In this document: piece after piece, positions 9,323 to 17,672 of the stretch | Layout of the letters: every line of letters begins with the position of its first letter | Numbering within the stretch: the first letter of the stretch is position 1 | From: Massilia endophytica | GTDB taxonomy: Bacteria; Pseudomonadota; Gammaproteobacteria; Burkholderiales; Burkholderiaceae_D | Direction of reading: 5' to 3' | DNA: 64,000 nt | Assembly (NCBI RefSeq): GCF_021165955.1 | Contig: NZ_CP088952.1 | Location: forward strand, 682,001-746,000 | Position numbers and translations under genes: made by a program | Notes under the pieces: model-generated | The model's input: the letters and a program-made list of their open reading frames with translations, nothing else | Databases searched by the model: none | What the model was told of the DNA's origin: nothing

Positions 9323-10185
9323 CAGCGGTGCTTGGGCTTCAGGTAGCGCAGGCACAGCAAGGCAATGCCGATGCAGAAGATGGATACGATAAAACTCGCG
9401 GCCAGGGCGCGCGGCAGCTTCAGGTGCTTCAGGCCCTGGTCGTAGGCGTAATAGAGGGCCGTGAACGTGGAGTTCATCGGGCCGCCCTGGGTGAGCACAT
9501 CAACCTCCTGGTAGGCCTTCAGCGCGGCCAGCACGGAAAGGATGGAGCAGACGGCGATAGTCGGGTGCAGCATCGGCACCGTAATCTTCCAGAAGCGCTG
9601 CCAGCGGCTGGCGCCATCGAGAATGGCCGCCTCCTGCATCTCGGCGGGCACGGATTGCAGGGCCGCGAGATACATCACCATATACCAGCCCAGGCCGCGC
9701 CACAGGGTGACGAACATGATGCAGAAGAGGGCAATGGTATCGTCGGAAAGCCAGCCCACGGGAGCATCCACGAGGCGGAACAGCATGAGCACATAGTTCA
9801 GGGCGCCCTGTTCGTGGAACATGAAGCCCCACATGATGCCGACGACGGAGACTGTGGTCACGACGGGCACGTAGAACGCCGCGCGGAACAGGCGGATGCC
9901 GGGCAGGCGGTTGTTCACCAGCACCGCCAGCGACAGGGCGCCGATCTGCACGAAAGGCACCATCAGCAGGAATACGAGCGAATTCTTCAGGCCCGTGACG
10001 AACATCTCGTTCTCGAAGATATAGCGGAAGTTATCGAGGCCGACCCAGTGCGTTTCGCGGATCAGGCTGTAGTCGGTGAACGCCAGCAGCGATCCATAGC
10101 CGACGGGCCAGAACGAAAACACCGCCATCAGCACCAGCGCGGGCGCAAGAAACAGCCAGGCCGCCCAGGTCTTCCGTGCACCCAT
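9322..10185 (-). CDS. ABC sugar permease, MalF-type
   Basis: 287 residues, six membrane helices, starting MGARKTWAAWLFLAPALVLM. The EAA loop reads SVPAEMQEAAILDGASRW, typical of CUT1 permeases. It is coupled by TGATG overlaps to the binding-protein gene upstream and the second permease downstream, which fixes the start at 10185. It pairs with the MalG-type subunit to form the channel for a GlcNAc-containing sugar, judged from the operon. Confidence 0.9.
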   Translation of the reverse strand: MGARKTWAAWLFLAPALVLMAVFSFWPVGYGSLLAFTDYSLIRETHWVGLDNFRYIFENEMFVTGLKNSLVFLLMVPFVQIGALSLAVLVNNRLPGIRLFRAAFYVPVVTTVSVVGIMWGFMFHEQGALNYVLMLFRLVDAPVGWLSDDTIALFCIMFVTLWRGLGWYMVMYLAALQSVPAEMQEAAILDGASRWQRFWKITVPMLHPTIAVCSILSVLAALKAYQEVDVLTQGGPMNSTFTALYYAYDQGLKHLKLPRALAASFIVSIFCIGIALLCLRYLKPKHR

Positions 10186-11465
10186 CACATCCCTCCAATG
10201 GTCTGGGTTGCAGGGAATTGCCTTGAGAGCTTGCGGTTCCAGGTGGCGACGGCTTCGTCGAGGGCGCGCTGGATGTCGGCGCGGCCGGTGACGCCTGCTT
10301 CCACTGCCTTCACCAGCACGCGGCGCAGTTCGTTGTAGTCGTCCACGCCTGCCACGTACATGGTGTGCGAGTAGGGCATCGATACCGCGCCTGCCGATAC
10401 GGCTTTCTCCGCCGCGCCCGCACCGGGCGGTACGGCGAGGAAGAAGGGATCGTTCGCCGCCTGCACCGTCGCGGGATAGACGCTGGCCTGCCGCGCGAAA
10501 GCCAGCTGGTTGGCATCGCTGGTCAGGTAGCGCGCGAACTTGCCGACTTCGGGCAGCAGCTCTTTTTTTACGCCCGCTGGAACGCCGAAGTGGATCAGCC
10601 AGCCGCCATCCGCAATCTTCGTGGGGCCCAGCGGCGCTGACGCGACGTCGGTGATGGCGTAGATGTCCTTGGCATCGGCTTCGATGCGCTTCAGGGCCGT
10701 CGGCGGCGCAAGCAGCATGCCGAGGCGGCCGCCTTTGTAGGCGTCGATGGCGGCGGGGAAGTTGTCTTCGGCGAAGAGGCTGTCCTTCAGCAGGCCGCCC
10801 GCCTTGTAGGTCTCCGCCAGCTTGCGGATGAAGGCTGTGTGCGCCGGGGAGTTGAAGACCGCGCGGCCCTTGCTGATGACGGGCAGGCCTTGCTGCATCA
10901 TCAGTCCGTCGATCTTCGAGAGCGCGGGGCACAGGCCCGCCTTGCCGGTGCGCTGGGCGATCTGGCGCGCGAAGGCCAGCTGTTCGTCCAGGCTGCGCGG
11001 TGCGTGCGGTATGCCTGCCGCCTTGAAGATCTCCGTGTTGAAGGCGATGACGGCGACGTTGCTGTACAGCGGGAAGCCGTAGGTCTTGCCGCCGAAGGTA
11101 AGGTCTTCCAGCGCGCTTTTGAGGTAGCGCTGGCGCACGGGGGCGATCAGTTCATCGACGGGCGTAAGCAGGCCGTCGCGCGCGAATTCGTCCGCCCAGG
11201 GAACGTTGAGGTTGACCAGTGCTGGCGGCGTTCCCGCCACGATGCGCGTTACGAGCTTGGTCTGGATGATATCCCAGGGGAAGTCCACCCATTCCACCTT
11301 CACGCCGGGATTCGCGGCTTCGTAGTTCTTCACGATGCCTTCGAAATAGGGCGTGAATTTTGGCTTCATGCTGAAGGTCCAGAATTCGATGTGCCGGGGC
11401 GCAGCCATGGCCCCCGCAGTGATGCTGGCGGCCGCCAATGCTGTCAGCAGGGTCTTGATGGTCAT
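10185..11465 (-). CDS. ABC sugar-binding protein, extracellular family 1
   Basis: 426 residues with a signal peptide (MTIKTLLTALAAASITAGAM, cleavage after AMA). IEFWTFSMKPKFTPYFEGIV followed by NPGVKVEWVDFPWD is the typical N-lobe of family 1 solute-binding proteins of CUT1 importers. It is 17 bases downstream of the NagB-II gene. There is no lipobox Cys, so it is soluble in the periplasm. Substrate is probably GlcNAc, chitobiose or similar, from operon context only. Confidence 0.88.
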   Translation of the reverse strand: MTIKTLLTALAAASITAGAMAAPRHIEFWTFSMKPKFTPYFEGIVKNYEAANPGVKVEWVDFPWDIIQTKLVTRIVAGTPPALVNLNVPWADEFARDGLLTPVDELIAPVRQRYLKSALEDLTFGGKTYGFPLYSNVAVIAFNTEIFKAAGIPHAPRSLDEQLAFARQIAQRTGKAGLCPALSKIDGLMMQQGLPVISKGRAVFNSPAHTAFIRKLAETYKAGGLLKDSLFAEDNFPAAIDAYKGGRLGMLLAPPTALKRIEADAKDIYAITDVASAPLGPTKIADGGWLIHFGVPAGVKKELLPEVGKFARYLTSDANQLAFARQASVYPATVQAANDPFFLAVPPGAGAAEKAVSAGAVSMPYSHTMYVAGVDDYNELRRVLVKAVEAGVTGRADIQRALDEAVATWNRKLSRQFPATQTIGGM

Positions 11466-11482
11466 TGGCGGCCGGATGCAAA

Positions 11483-12505
11483 TCAGTTGGTCTTGGTGAC
11501 TTTGCTCAGGTGGCGTGGACGGTCCGGGTCGAGGCCGCGCGCGGCGGACAGCTGCGCCGCCATGACGTAGAAGGCCTGGATCGCCACGATCGGGTCGAGG
11601 TCGGGAGTGGCTGCAACGGGCAGCGTGAGGTCGCGCTGCGCCACGTCGGCCGGTGCGGCCAGCAGCACGCGCGCGCCGCGGCCGCGCATTTCGTCGGCCA
11701 GCGCCAGCAGGCCTGCCTGGGTCGGGCCGCGCGTGGCGAAGATCAGCAGCGGATAGCCTTCTTCGATCAGGGCCATCGGGCCGTGCTTGATCTCCGCGCC
11801 GCTGAATGCTTCGGCCTGCAGCGCCGAGGTCTCCTTGAACTTCAGCGCCGATTCCAGCGCCACCGGGAAACTGATGCCGCGTCCCACCACCATGATGTTC
11901 TTGGCTGGCGTGAGCACCTCGAGCGCGGAGGACCAGTCGGCCTGTCCCGCCACGCGCAGCGCTTCAGGCAGCGCTTCCAGGCCCGCCAGCAGCTCGGGGT
12001 CGTTCTGCCATTGCGCGACCATGCGAGCACCGGCGACGAGCGAAGTGATGAAGCTCTTGGTCGCGGCCACGCTCTGTTCCTTGCCAGCGCGCAGGGGCAT
12101 GGCCCATTCGGCGGCATGCGCCAGCGGCGATTCGATGTCGTTGACCAGGGCCACGGTGGTGGCGCCGCCGTCGCGGAAGTAGCGGATCGGCTCCACCACG
12201 TCCGGGCTCTGGCCGGATTGCGAAACGGCGATGGTCAGCGTGTCGCGCGTGATCAGCGGCGATTTGTGCAGCGTGACGAGGGACATGGGCAGCGAGGCCA
12301 CCACGCGGCCCAGCCGCGCCATGATCAGGTAGGCGATGTAGTTGCAGGCATGGTCCGAGCTGCCGCGCGCCACGGTGAGCGCGGTGGAGAAGGGCGTACT
12401 CCTCAATTTGCGACCCAGTTCCGCGTAGCGGTCCGAGTCGTTCGCCAGCTGCTCGGCGACGCACTCGGCGGCGGACAGGGCTTCTTTAAGCATCATTGAG
12501 GTCAC
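11483..12505 (-). CDS. nagB-II: Glucosamine-6-phosphate deaminase, SIS type (NagB-II)
   Basis: 340 residues with two SIS (sugar isomerase) domains. ARGSSDHACNYIAYL and TIAVSQSGQSPDVVEPIRYF are the phosphosugar-binding loops. The protein resembles the isomerase half of GlmS without the glutaminase domain, as in NagB-II/AgaS. It would convert glucosamine-6-P to fructose-6-P and ammonia. The first 20 bases overlap the end of nagA; an alternative ATG four codons in (MLKEAL) would also overlap. No classical hexameric nagB is seen nearby, so this is the deaminase of the pathway. Confidence 0.88.
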   Translation of the reverse strand: MTSMMLKEALSAAECVAEQLANDSDRYAELGRKLRSTPFSTALTVARGSSDHACNYIAYLIMARLGRVVASLPMSLVTLHKSPLITRDTLTIAVSQSGQSPDVVEPIRYFRDGGATTVALVNDIESPLAHAAEWAMPLRAGKEQSVAATKSFITSLVAGARMVAQWQNDPELLAGLEALPEALRVAGQADWSSALEVLTPAKNIMVVGRGISFPVALESALKFKETSALQAEAFSGAEIKHGPMALIEEGYPLLIFATRGPTQAGLLALADEMRGRGARVLLAAPADVAQRDLTLPVAATPDLDPIVAIQAFYVMAAQLSAARGLDPDRPRHLSKVTKTN

Positions 12506-13598
12506 AACGTTCTCCTTCGATATAAACGGCTTTCAGATTCAGGTCACGGTCCAGCACCACCATGTCGGCCCAGGCGCCGGGCGCCAGGCGGCCGCGGTCG
12601 TTCAGGCCGAGGTAGTCGGCGGCGTTGGTGGAAACGCGGCGCGAGGCGTCCGCAATCTCCAGCCCGAGGCCGACGAGATTGCGCAGCGCCTGGTCCAGCG
12701 TGAGGGTGCTGCCCGCGAGCGTGCCGTCCGGCAGGCGCACGCCGCCCATGCATTTGTGGACGACGTGGCGGCCCAGCATGTATTCGCCGTCCGGCATGCC
12801 GGTGGCGGCGGTGGAATCGGTCACGCAATACAGGCGCGGAATGGCGCGCAGCGCGGTCTTGATGGCGCCGGGGTGCACATGCAGCAGGTCGGGAATGAGC
12901 TCGGCATATTCGGCATGCGCCAGTGCCGCGCCCACCATGCCGGGTTCGCGGTGGTGCAGGCCGGGCATGGCGTTGAACAGGTGGGTGAAGCCCGCCGCGC
13001 CGTGCTCCATCGCGGCCACGCCGTCTTCATACGATCCGAGGGTGTGGCCGATCTGCACGCGCATGCCCGCATCGGCCATTTCGCGCACAAGGCCAAGGTG
13101 GCCGTCGATTTCCGGCGCCACGGTGATCACGCTCAGGGGCGCCATGGTTTCCAGGCGCTGCACCTCGGCCAGGGTGGCGGAGCGCGCATAGTTCGGCTGC
13201 GCACCCAGCTTGCCCGAGTTGATATAGGGGCCTTCGAGGTGGGCGCCCAGCACGCGCGCTTCGTTTTTTCCACGCTGGCGCACGGCCTCGCCGATGCCCT
13301 TGAGCGCCACGTCGATGTCTTCCGGCGGCGCCGTCATCGTGGTGGCCAGCATGCTGGTGGTGCCGTGGCGGGCGTGCAGGCGCGCGATCTTGTGGACGGC
13401 GTCGCCGCCTTCCATCACGTCCTTGCCCGCGCCGCCATGCACGTGCAGGTCGATAAAGCCCGGCAGGATATAGTCGTCGCCGTTCTGTTCAGGGTTTGCG
13501 CCCTGGCCGCTGATGTCCGTGATGCGCTCTCCGAAGGAGATTGCACCGTGAACCCAGCCGCCCGGCGTCAGGATATTGCCTTTGATTGCATCGCTCAT
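12486..13598 (-). CDS. nagA: N-acetylglucosamine-6-phosphate deacetylase
   Basis: 370 residues, normal length. LPGFIDLHVHGGAGKDVMEG carries the HxH metal motif of the amidohydrolase fold, HLEGPYIN gives the Glu metal ligand, and IGHTLG and HLFNAMPGLHHREPG match NagA signatures. TDSTAATGMPDG holds the catalytic Asp. The reaction is GlcNAc-6-P to glucosamine-6-P plus acetate. It overlaps the regulator gene by ATGA and nagB-II by 20 bases. Confidence 0.93.
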   Translation of the reverse strand: MSDAIKGNILTPGGWVHGAISFGERITDISGQGANPEQNGDDYILPGFIDLHVHGGAGKDVMEGGDAVHKIARLHARHGTTSMLATTMTAPPEDIDVALKGIGEAVRQRGKNEARVLGAHLEGPYINSGKLGAQPNYARSATLAEVQRLETMAPLSVITVAPEIDGHLGLVREMADAGMRVQIGHTLGSYEDGVAAMEHGAAGFTHLFNAMPGLHHREPGMVGAALAHAEYAELIPDLLHVHPGAIKTALRAIPRLYCVTDSTAATGMPDGEYMLGRHVVHKCMGGVRLPDGTLAGSTLTLDQALRNLVGLGLEIADASRRVSTNAADYLGLNDRGRLAPGAWADMVVLDRDLNLKAVYIEGERCDLNDA

Positions 13599-14329
13599 CG
13601 ACGCGACTCCGCTACGAATTCATAGTAATCACTGCGGCACCACGAGTGGGTCAGTTCCACTGCGGCGCCGTTGTCCAGATAGCTCACGCGCGTTATGTGC
13701 AGCATGGCCGTTCCCAGCGCGATCTGCGCCAGCTTGGCCTGTTCGGCATTGGCATTGACGGCGCGGATGTGCTGCAGCGCGCGCATCGGCACCGTGCCGT
13801 TCGATTCCAGGTAGCCGTACAGGGAATCCGTCACCTTCTCGGGGTGGGGAATATAGACGGCCGGGATGGTCGAGGTTTCGATGGCCATCACCACATCGTC
13901 CGCCGTGCGCAGGCGCTTCAGGCGGGCCACCGGCATATTGGGGGAGAGGCCCAGCGAGAGCAGCTCCAGCGGCGCGGCCACGCCGATCTCGCGCTGCATC
14001 CAGCGCGAACCGGCCGTGAAGCCGCGCTGGCGCAGCTCCTCGGAAAAACTGGTGAGGCGCGAGAGCGGCTGCTCCAGCTTCGGCGTGATATAGGTGCCCG
14101 AGCCGCGACGCCGCGTCAGCATGCCCCGGTCGCACAGCATGTCGATCGCCTTACGCGCGGTGACGCGCGAGATCGAGAGCATGTCCGAGAGCACGCGCTC
14201 GGAAGGCAGTGCTTCGTTGGCGCGCCAGTCGCCGCTGGCGATTCCGTCGGAGAGCTTGTTCGCAAGCTGCATGTACAACGGAGTGTCGCTGTCATGATCT
14301 GGACTGAAATCGCTCAACTGGGCTAGCAC
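13595..14329 (-). CDS. GntR/HutC-family regulator of GlcNAc use (NagQ/DasR type)
   Basis: 244 residues. The N-terminal winged helix (PLYMQLANKLSDGIASGDW, then LPSERVLSDMLSISRVTARK) is that of GntR, followed by a UTRA ligand domain (from about residue 95) of the HutC subfamily. Known relatives (NagQ, DasR, YvoA) repress GlcNAc genes and release DNA on binding GlcN-6-P or GlcNAc-6-P. The gene lies inside the operon between kinase and deacetylase, so autoregulation is likely. Candidate sites are the GGTATT repeats upstream of 15202. Confidence 0.87.
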   Translation of the reverse strand: MLAQLSDFSPDHDSDTPLYMQLANKLSDGIASGDWRANEALPSERVLSDMLSISRVTARKAIDMLCDRGMLTRRRGSGTYITPKLEQPLSRLTSFSEELRQRGFTAGSRWMQREIGVAAPLELLSLGLSPNMPVARLKRLRTADDVVMAIETSTIPAVYIPHPEKVTDSLYGYLESNGTVPMRALQHIRAVNANAEQAKLAQIALGTAMLHITRVSYLDNGAAVELTHSWCRSDYYEFVAESRR

Positions 14330-14332
14330 GTC

Positions 14333-15202
14333 CTACTCCTTCAGAAGTTGTTGGATCAGCTTCAGGCCGCCGGCGGCGGAATCGCCTTGCGGCGCCACAA
14401 TACGCTGCAGCAGCTCCTGCGGCAGGTAGCGCCGCAGCGGCTCGCCCAGCCCGCCGCACAGGGCGATGGGCAAGGTGCCTGCCGGGTCCAGGGCTTTGGC
14501 GATCAGGGCCACCTGGTGGCCCGCCTCGGTAAGAATGGCGTGCGCCGTCGCATTGCTGTCGCCGTGCTGCAGCACGAGGCGCGCCAGCTGGGCGTAGTTG
14601 GTCTGGCTTGCACTGGCCAGCCAGACCTGGATGCGGTCGCGCGAGCCGCCGCAGGCCTCGATCACCGCGTCCGCAAAGGGACTGCCCTGGGCGCGGCCGT
14701 CGATCACCTGCTGGATATGGTTGACGGCCTTCATGCCGATCCATGCGCCGCCTGCCTCGTCGCCCGCCGGGAAGCCCCAGCCGCCCACTTCGTGGCGGCT
14801 GCCGTCCGCATGCAGGATCTCGCCCACGCTGCCGGTGCCCAGTGCAATGATGGCGCCAGGCTGGCCCGCGTGCGCGCCCAGCACCGTGGTGTAGGCGTCC
14901 GTTTCCAGCGCCACCGCCGCATAGCCGGGATTGGCCGACACGAAATTGGCCGCCCACTGGCGGTTGTGCACACCCGCCAGGCCCAGGCCGATGGCGATGC
15001 TTTCGCGGCCGGGCTTGTCCAGCCCTGCCGCGGCAAAGGCCTGTGCCGCAGCAGTTTCCACGGCTGCCCATGCATTCTGGATGCCGTGCAGCAGGCCGGA
15101 CGGACCGGCGCTGCCTTCGGCCAGCAGGCTGCCGTCGCGCCGGGCCAGCCGTACGCGGGTGCCGCTGCCGCCGCCGTCAACGCCGATTAGGTAGTCGATC
15201 AT
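14333..15202 (-). CDS. nagK: N-acetylglucosamine kinase, BadF/BadG/BcrA ATPase family
   Basis: 289 residues. GVDGGGSGTRV is the phosphate-1 loop of the ASKHA fold, IALGTGSVGEI the phosphate-2 loop, and VGGWGFPAGDEAGGAWIG is characteristic of eukaryotic-type and bacterial GlcNAc kinases of this family. It phosphorylates cytoplasmic GlcNAc to GlcNAc-6-P. First gene of the operon; the regulator start follows after three bases. The Shine-Dalgarno is weak (CTCTCTTC region), which is unusual for a lead gene. Confidence 0.86.
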   Translation of the reverse strand: MIDYLIGVDGGGSGTRVRLARRDGSLLAEGSAGPSGLLHGIQNAWAAVETAAAQAFAAAGLDKPGRESIAIGLGLAGVHNRQWAANFVSANPGYAAVALETDAYTTVLGAHAGQPGAIIALGTGSVGEILHADGSRHEVGGWGFPAGDEAGGAWIGMKAVNHIQQVIDGRAQGSPFADAVIEACGGSRDRIQVWLASASQTNYAQLARLVLQHGDSNATAHAILTEAGHQVALIAKALDPAGTLPIALCGGLGEPLRRYLPQELLQRIVAPQGDSAAGGLKLIQQLLKE

Positions 15203-15246
15203 GTTTGTGTGGATGAAGAGAGCTGTGGGGCACTATAGGGTTGGCA

Positions 15247-15280
15247 AACCAGCTTGTCAACAGGTATTTAACTGGTATTA
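15247..15280 (-). promoter_or_regulatory. Candidate GntR operator, proximal pair of GGTATT repeats
   Basis: AACCAG at 15247 is followed by GGTATT at 15263 and 15274, an 11-base period. It lies 45-78 bases upstream of the kinase start, where a repressor would cover the promoter. The TGGT/ACCA core resembles half-sites of DasR/NagQ-type regulators (family knowledge). Binding by the operon's own regulator is inferred. Confidence 0.45.
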
Positions 15281-15350
15281 GAAAATAATGTGGATCGGCC
15301 TCATCATCTCGACGCCGCGATGAGTTAAGTCATTGATTTATAAGCGGTGC

Positions 15351-15384
15351 AACCAGATGGGAAATGGTATTGCTTCTGGTATTC
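15351..15384 (-). promoter_or_regulatory. Candidate GntR operator, distal pair of TGGTATT repeats
   Basis: AACCAG at 15351 then TGGTATT at 15365 and 15377 (12-base period). The layout is the same as in the proximal pair 104 bases away, so two operators with a DNA loop, or one operator for each promoter, can be imagined. Confidence 0.4.
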
Positions 15385-15400
15385 GATAATGCCAATGACG

Positions 15401-15434
15401 CCACAAAAAGAAACGCCCGGCACAGGGCCGGGCG
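15401..15434 (-). terminator. Intrinsic terminator after the GIN-domain gene
   Basis: Perfect 8-bp stem CGCCCGGC/GCCGGGCG with a 5-base loop; on the minus strand it is followed by TTTCTTTTTG. It separates the gene at 15456-16826 from the nag operon. Confidence 0.85.
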
Positions 15435-15455
15435 CTTGGGGAAGGGGAAGTGGTA

Positions 15456-16826
15456 TCAGTTGGCGGAGGAGGCGTGCACGCCGGAACGGTCGATGGTCAC
15501 CAGGCGCGGCTGAGTGGCCGTGGTCTGCGCGCCGCGGGTCTCCAGCTTGCCGCGTACGTTGACGGTGGCGCTGCCCGGGCCGCTGACATTCACGTTGGCC
15601 TGCCCTGCCTGCAAATCGCGTCCCTGCAGGCTGCCGGAACCGGAAAGTTCGGCCACCAGCTTGTCCGCCTTGCCGCTCAGGTTCACTTCGCCCGGGCCGC
15701 TCATGTGCAGCGAGATGGACTTCGCCTCGGCCATGGCGCTCAGGTTGCCCGAGCCGCGCAGTTCGGCGTTCAGCGAATCCGTGACGCGGCGCAGTTCGAT
15801 ATTGCCGGGACCGGTGCTGCGCGTGGTGGCGCGGCCCACTTCCAGGCTTTCCGCATCGAGGTCGCCCGAACCGCTGAGCTCGGCATTCAGCTCGCCGGTG
15901 CGGCCGCTCAGGGTCATATTGCCCGGACCGCTGATAACGGCCCGCAGCGTTTGCGTGGCCACGCCGCGCGCTTCGAGGTCGCCCGAGCCGTGCACTTCGG
16001 CTTCCAGCTTTCTGATATTGCCCGCCACGCAAGCGCCGCCGGGGCCGCGCACGATGGCGCGTGCGCTTTCCACGCTCAGCGAGCACGCATCCAGGTCGCC
16101 GGAGCCGGACAGTTCGGCCACAATCTCCTTGCTGCTGCCGTTCAGGGCCACAGAGCCAGGGCCGCTCATGACGGCGGACACGCGGTTGGCGCGCAGGTCC
16201 GTCACTTCCAGGTCGCCCGAGCCGCTCAGGGTGGCGTTCAGTTCCTGCGTCAGGCCGCGCGCTTCCACGTCGCCGGGACCGCTCATCTTCAGCTGCAGGC
16301 TGGCCGTATTCAGGTGGCGCACATCCACGTCGCCGCTGCCGCTGCTGCGCAGGTTCAGGCTGCGCACCACGCCGTCCACGCGCAGGTCGCCGGGGCCGGT
16401 GGAGTTGAGGTCGAGCGCGTCGCCCTGGTAGCGCGACAGCACCACATCGCCCGAGCCGCTGTTCTTCAGGCTTTTCAGCATGGGCGCGGTGATTTTCACG
16501 CGCACCGCTTCACGGCTCTTGCCGAAATGGATATTCCAGCCGTTGTTGCGGCGCAAGGGGCGCACGATGAGCGTCTCCCCCTGCACAAGGGTTTCCAGAT
16601 TGTCCAGGTCCTTGCGCGGGCCGCTCACTTCCAGGGCGCGTTGTCCCTGGCCGGTGATCTCGACCTCGTAGGGGCCGACCAGTTCGATGGCGCTGAAGGC
16701 GGCCACGTTGCGCGTTTCGCTGACGGCCGTGCGCTGCTCCGGCGTGCCGGCCTGGCTGACGGGGAGGGCGCTGACGCCAAGCGCCAGGACGGAGGCCGCT
16801 GCTGCAGTGGTGAACAGTTTATTCAT
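15456..16826 (-). CDS. Exported GIN-domain (DUF2807) beta-solenoid repeat protein
   Basis: 456 residues with a signal peptide (MNKLFTTAAAASVLALGVSA). FSAIELVGPYEVEITGQGQ and the strand pattern up to residue 110 match the head GIN (DUF2807) domain. From about residue 118 to 430 there is a regular array with alternating turns SGSGD and SGPG (for example NSGSGDVVLS, STGPGDLRVD, SSGSGDVDVR, MSGPGDVEAR), about 20-22 residues per rung and roughly 15 rungs, as expected for a right-handed beta-helix. Usual GIN proteins are about 200-250 residues, so this one is expanded. A surface or periplasmic adhesin-like role is a guess; no enzyme motif is seen. Confidence 0.8.
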   Translation of the reverse strand: MNKLFTTAAAASVLALGVSALPVSQAGTPEQRTAVSETRNVAAFSAIELVGPYEVEITGQGQRALEVSGPRKDLDNLETLVQGETLIVRPLRRNNGWNIHFGKSREAVRVKITAPMLKSLKNSGSGDVVLSRYQGDALDLNSTGPGDLRVDGVVRSLNLRSSGSGDVDVRHLNTASLQLKMSGPGDVEARGLTQELNATLSGSGDLEVTDLRANRVSAVMSGPGSVALNGSSKEIVAELSGSGDLDACSLSVESARAIVRGPGGACVAGNIRKLEAEVHGSGDLEARGVATQTLRAVISGPGNMTLSGRTGELNAELSGSGDLDAESLEVGRATTRSTGPGNIELRRVTDSLNAELRGSGNLSAMAEAKSISLHMSGPGEVNLSGKADKLVAELSGSGSLQGRDLQAGQANVNVSGPGSATVNVRGKLETRGAQTTATQPRLVTIDRSGVHASSAN

Positions 16827-17009
16827 GATGTGTGGTCTCGGGCAGGGTGGTCGATGATGAAACGATATGCCAAACGCACAAGAGGTGCGGGACTTAATCG
16901 ACGAAAGCGCGAAATGGCGGGATAAGTTGCAGAAAACGGCAGCTGAGCGGGGCTTCTGCCCCCTGTCCCCTCGAGCAAGGAAGTGTCATAATGAAGACAG
17001 GAGAGCCAC

Positions 17010-17195
17010 ATGATCAAGTACCTGGGAACCAAAAAGAATGATCAGGGCGCGATTCTCTATGTCTTCCTGGTCAACGGCCTGGAAAAACAGATCCGGGAAA
17101 GCGCCCTCAAGCAGCATCCAGGCTGCTACGAAGCGTTGCCCGCGTCGGCCAAAGCGCAAATAGGCAAGCACCGGGAATGGCTATCAAAGCTGTAG
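17010..17195 (+). CDS. Small hypothetical protein
   Basis: 61 residues (MIKYLGTKKNDQGAILYVF...), with AGGAGAG eight bases before the ATG and a possible CATAAT -10 at 16988. Charged, soluble, no membrane segment. It overlaps the next gene by 19 bases, suggesting coupled translation. Not recognised. Confidence 0.6.
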   Translation: MIKYLGTKKNDQGAILYVFLVNGLEKQIRESALKQHPGCYEALPASAKAQIGKHREWLSKL

Positions 17196-17650
17196 CCTGC
17201 GCCATCGCGCTCGCCGCCTGCACCGCGGCGCAGGCCGCGCCCAGCACCTTCGGCACCGTGGTCGGCAACGGCCTGCTGTGCCGCGACCAGATATCGAACG
17301 CCTTTTTCTACGATTACCTGAAGAGCTATTTCGGGGACCCCTACAAGCGCGAGGGTGGCGCCTGGTGGTTCCGCGCGCCGGACCTTCAGCTGTGGGGCAT
17401 GGACGTGGTGGAGCTCATGGTGAGCGACGAGAGCTATCCTTACAGCTTCGTGGGCGCCGTGGTCGACGCCGCGCCGGACAAGCTGGAGGAAGCCATCCGC
17501 CAGCACGAAGGCTTGCGCTTCGCGCAGATCGGCGGCAGCGCCGCGTATCCGGTCAGGGAAGGCAACGGCGGCAGCCGCATCGTCTATGTGAACAACCGTT
17601 CGAAGATATACTGCGCAAAGTTCAAGTCAATGCCACCCGCGCTGCGCTGA
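17177..17650 (+). CDS. Exported hypothetical protein
   Basis: 157 residues with a short signal peptide (MAIKAVACAIALAACTAAQA). The mature part has two Cys (LLCRDQ and IYCAKF) that could form a disulfide, and aromatic-rich stretches (FFYDYLKSYFGDPYKREGGAWWF). No family is recognised. It lies 22 bases before the ExeA-like gene and is probably read with it, but similar small exported proteins also occur alone. Confidence 0.65.
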   Translation: MAIKAVACAIALAACTAAQAAPSTFGTVVGNGLLCRDQISNAFFYDYLKSYFGDPYKREGGAWWFRAPDLQLWGMDVVELMVSDESYPYSFVGAVVDAAPDKLEEAIRQHEGLRFAQIGGSAAYPVREGNGGSRIVYVNNRSKIYCAKFKSMPPALR

Positions 17651-17672
17651 GCAGGCGCCCTACAGGGACTTC

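Noticed and set aside
15513..16470. Regular repeats that could suggest a CRISPR array
   Set aside because: Repeat spacing follows codons of the GIN-domain protein, units are degenerate and there are no cas genes.
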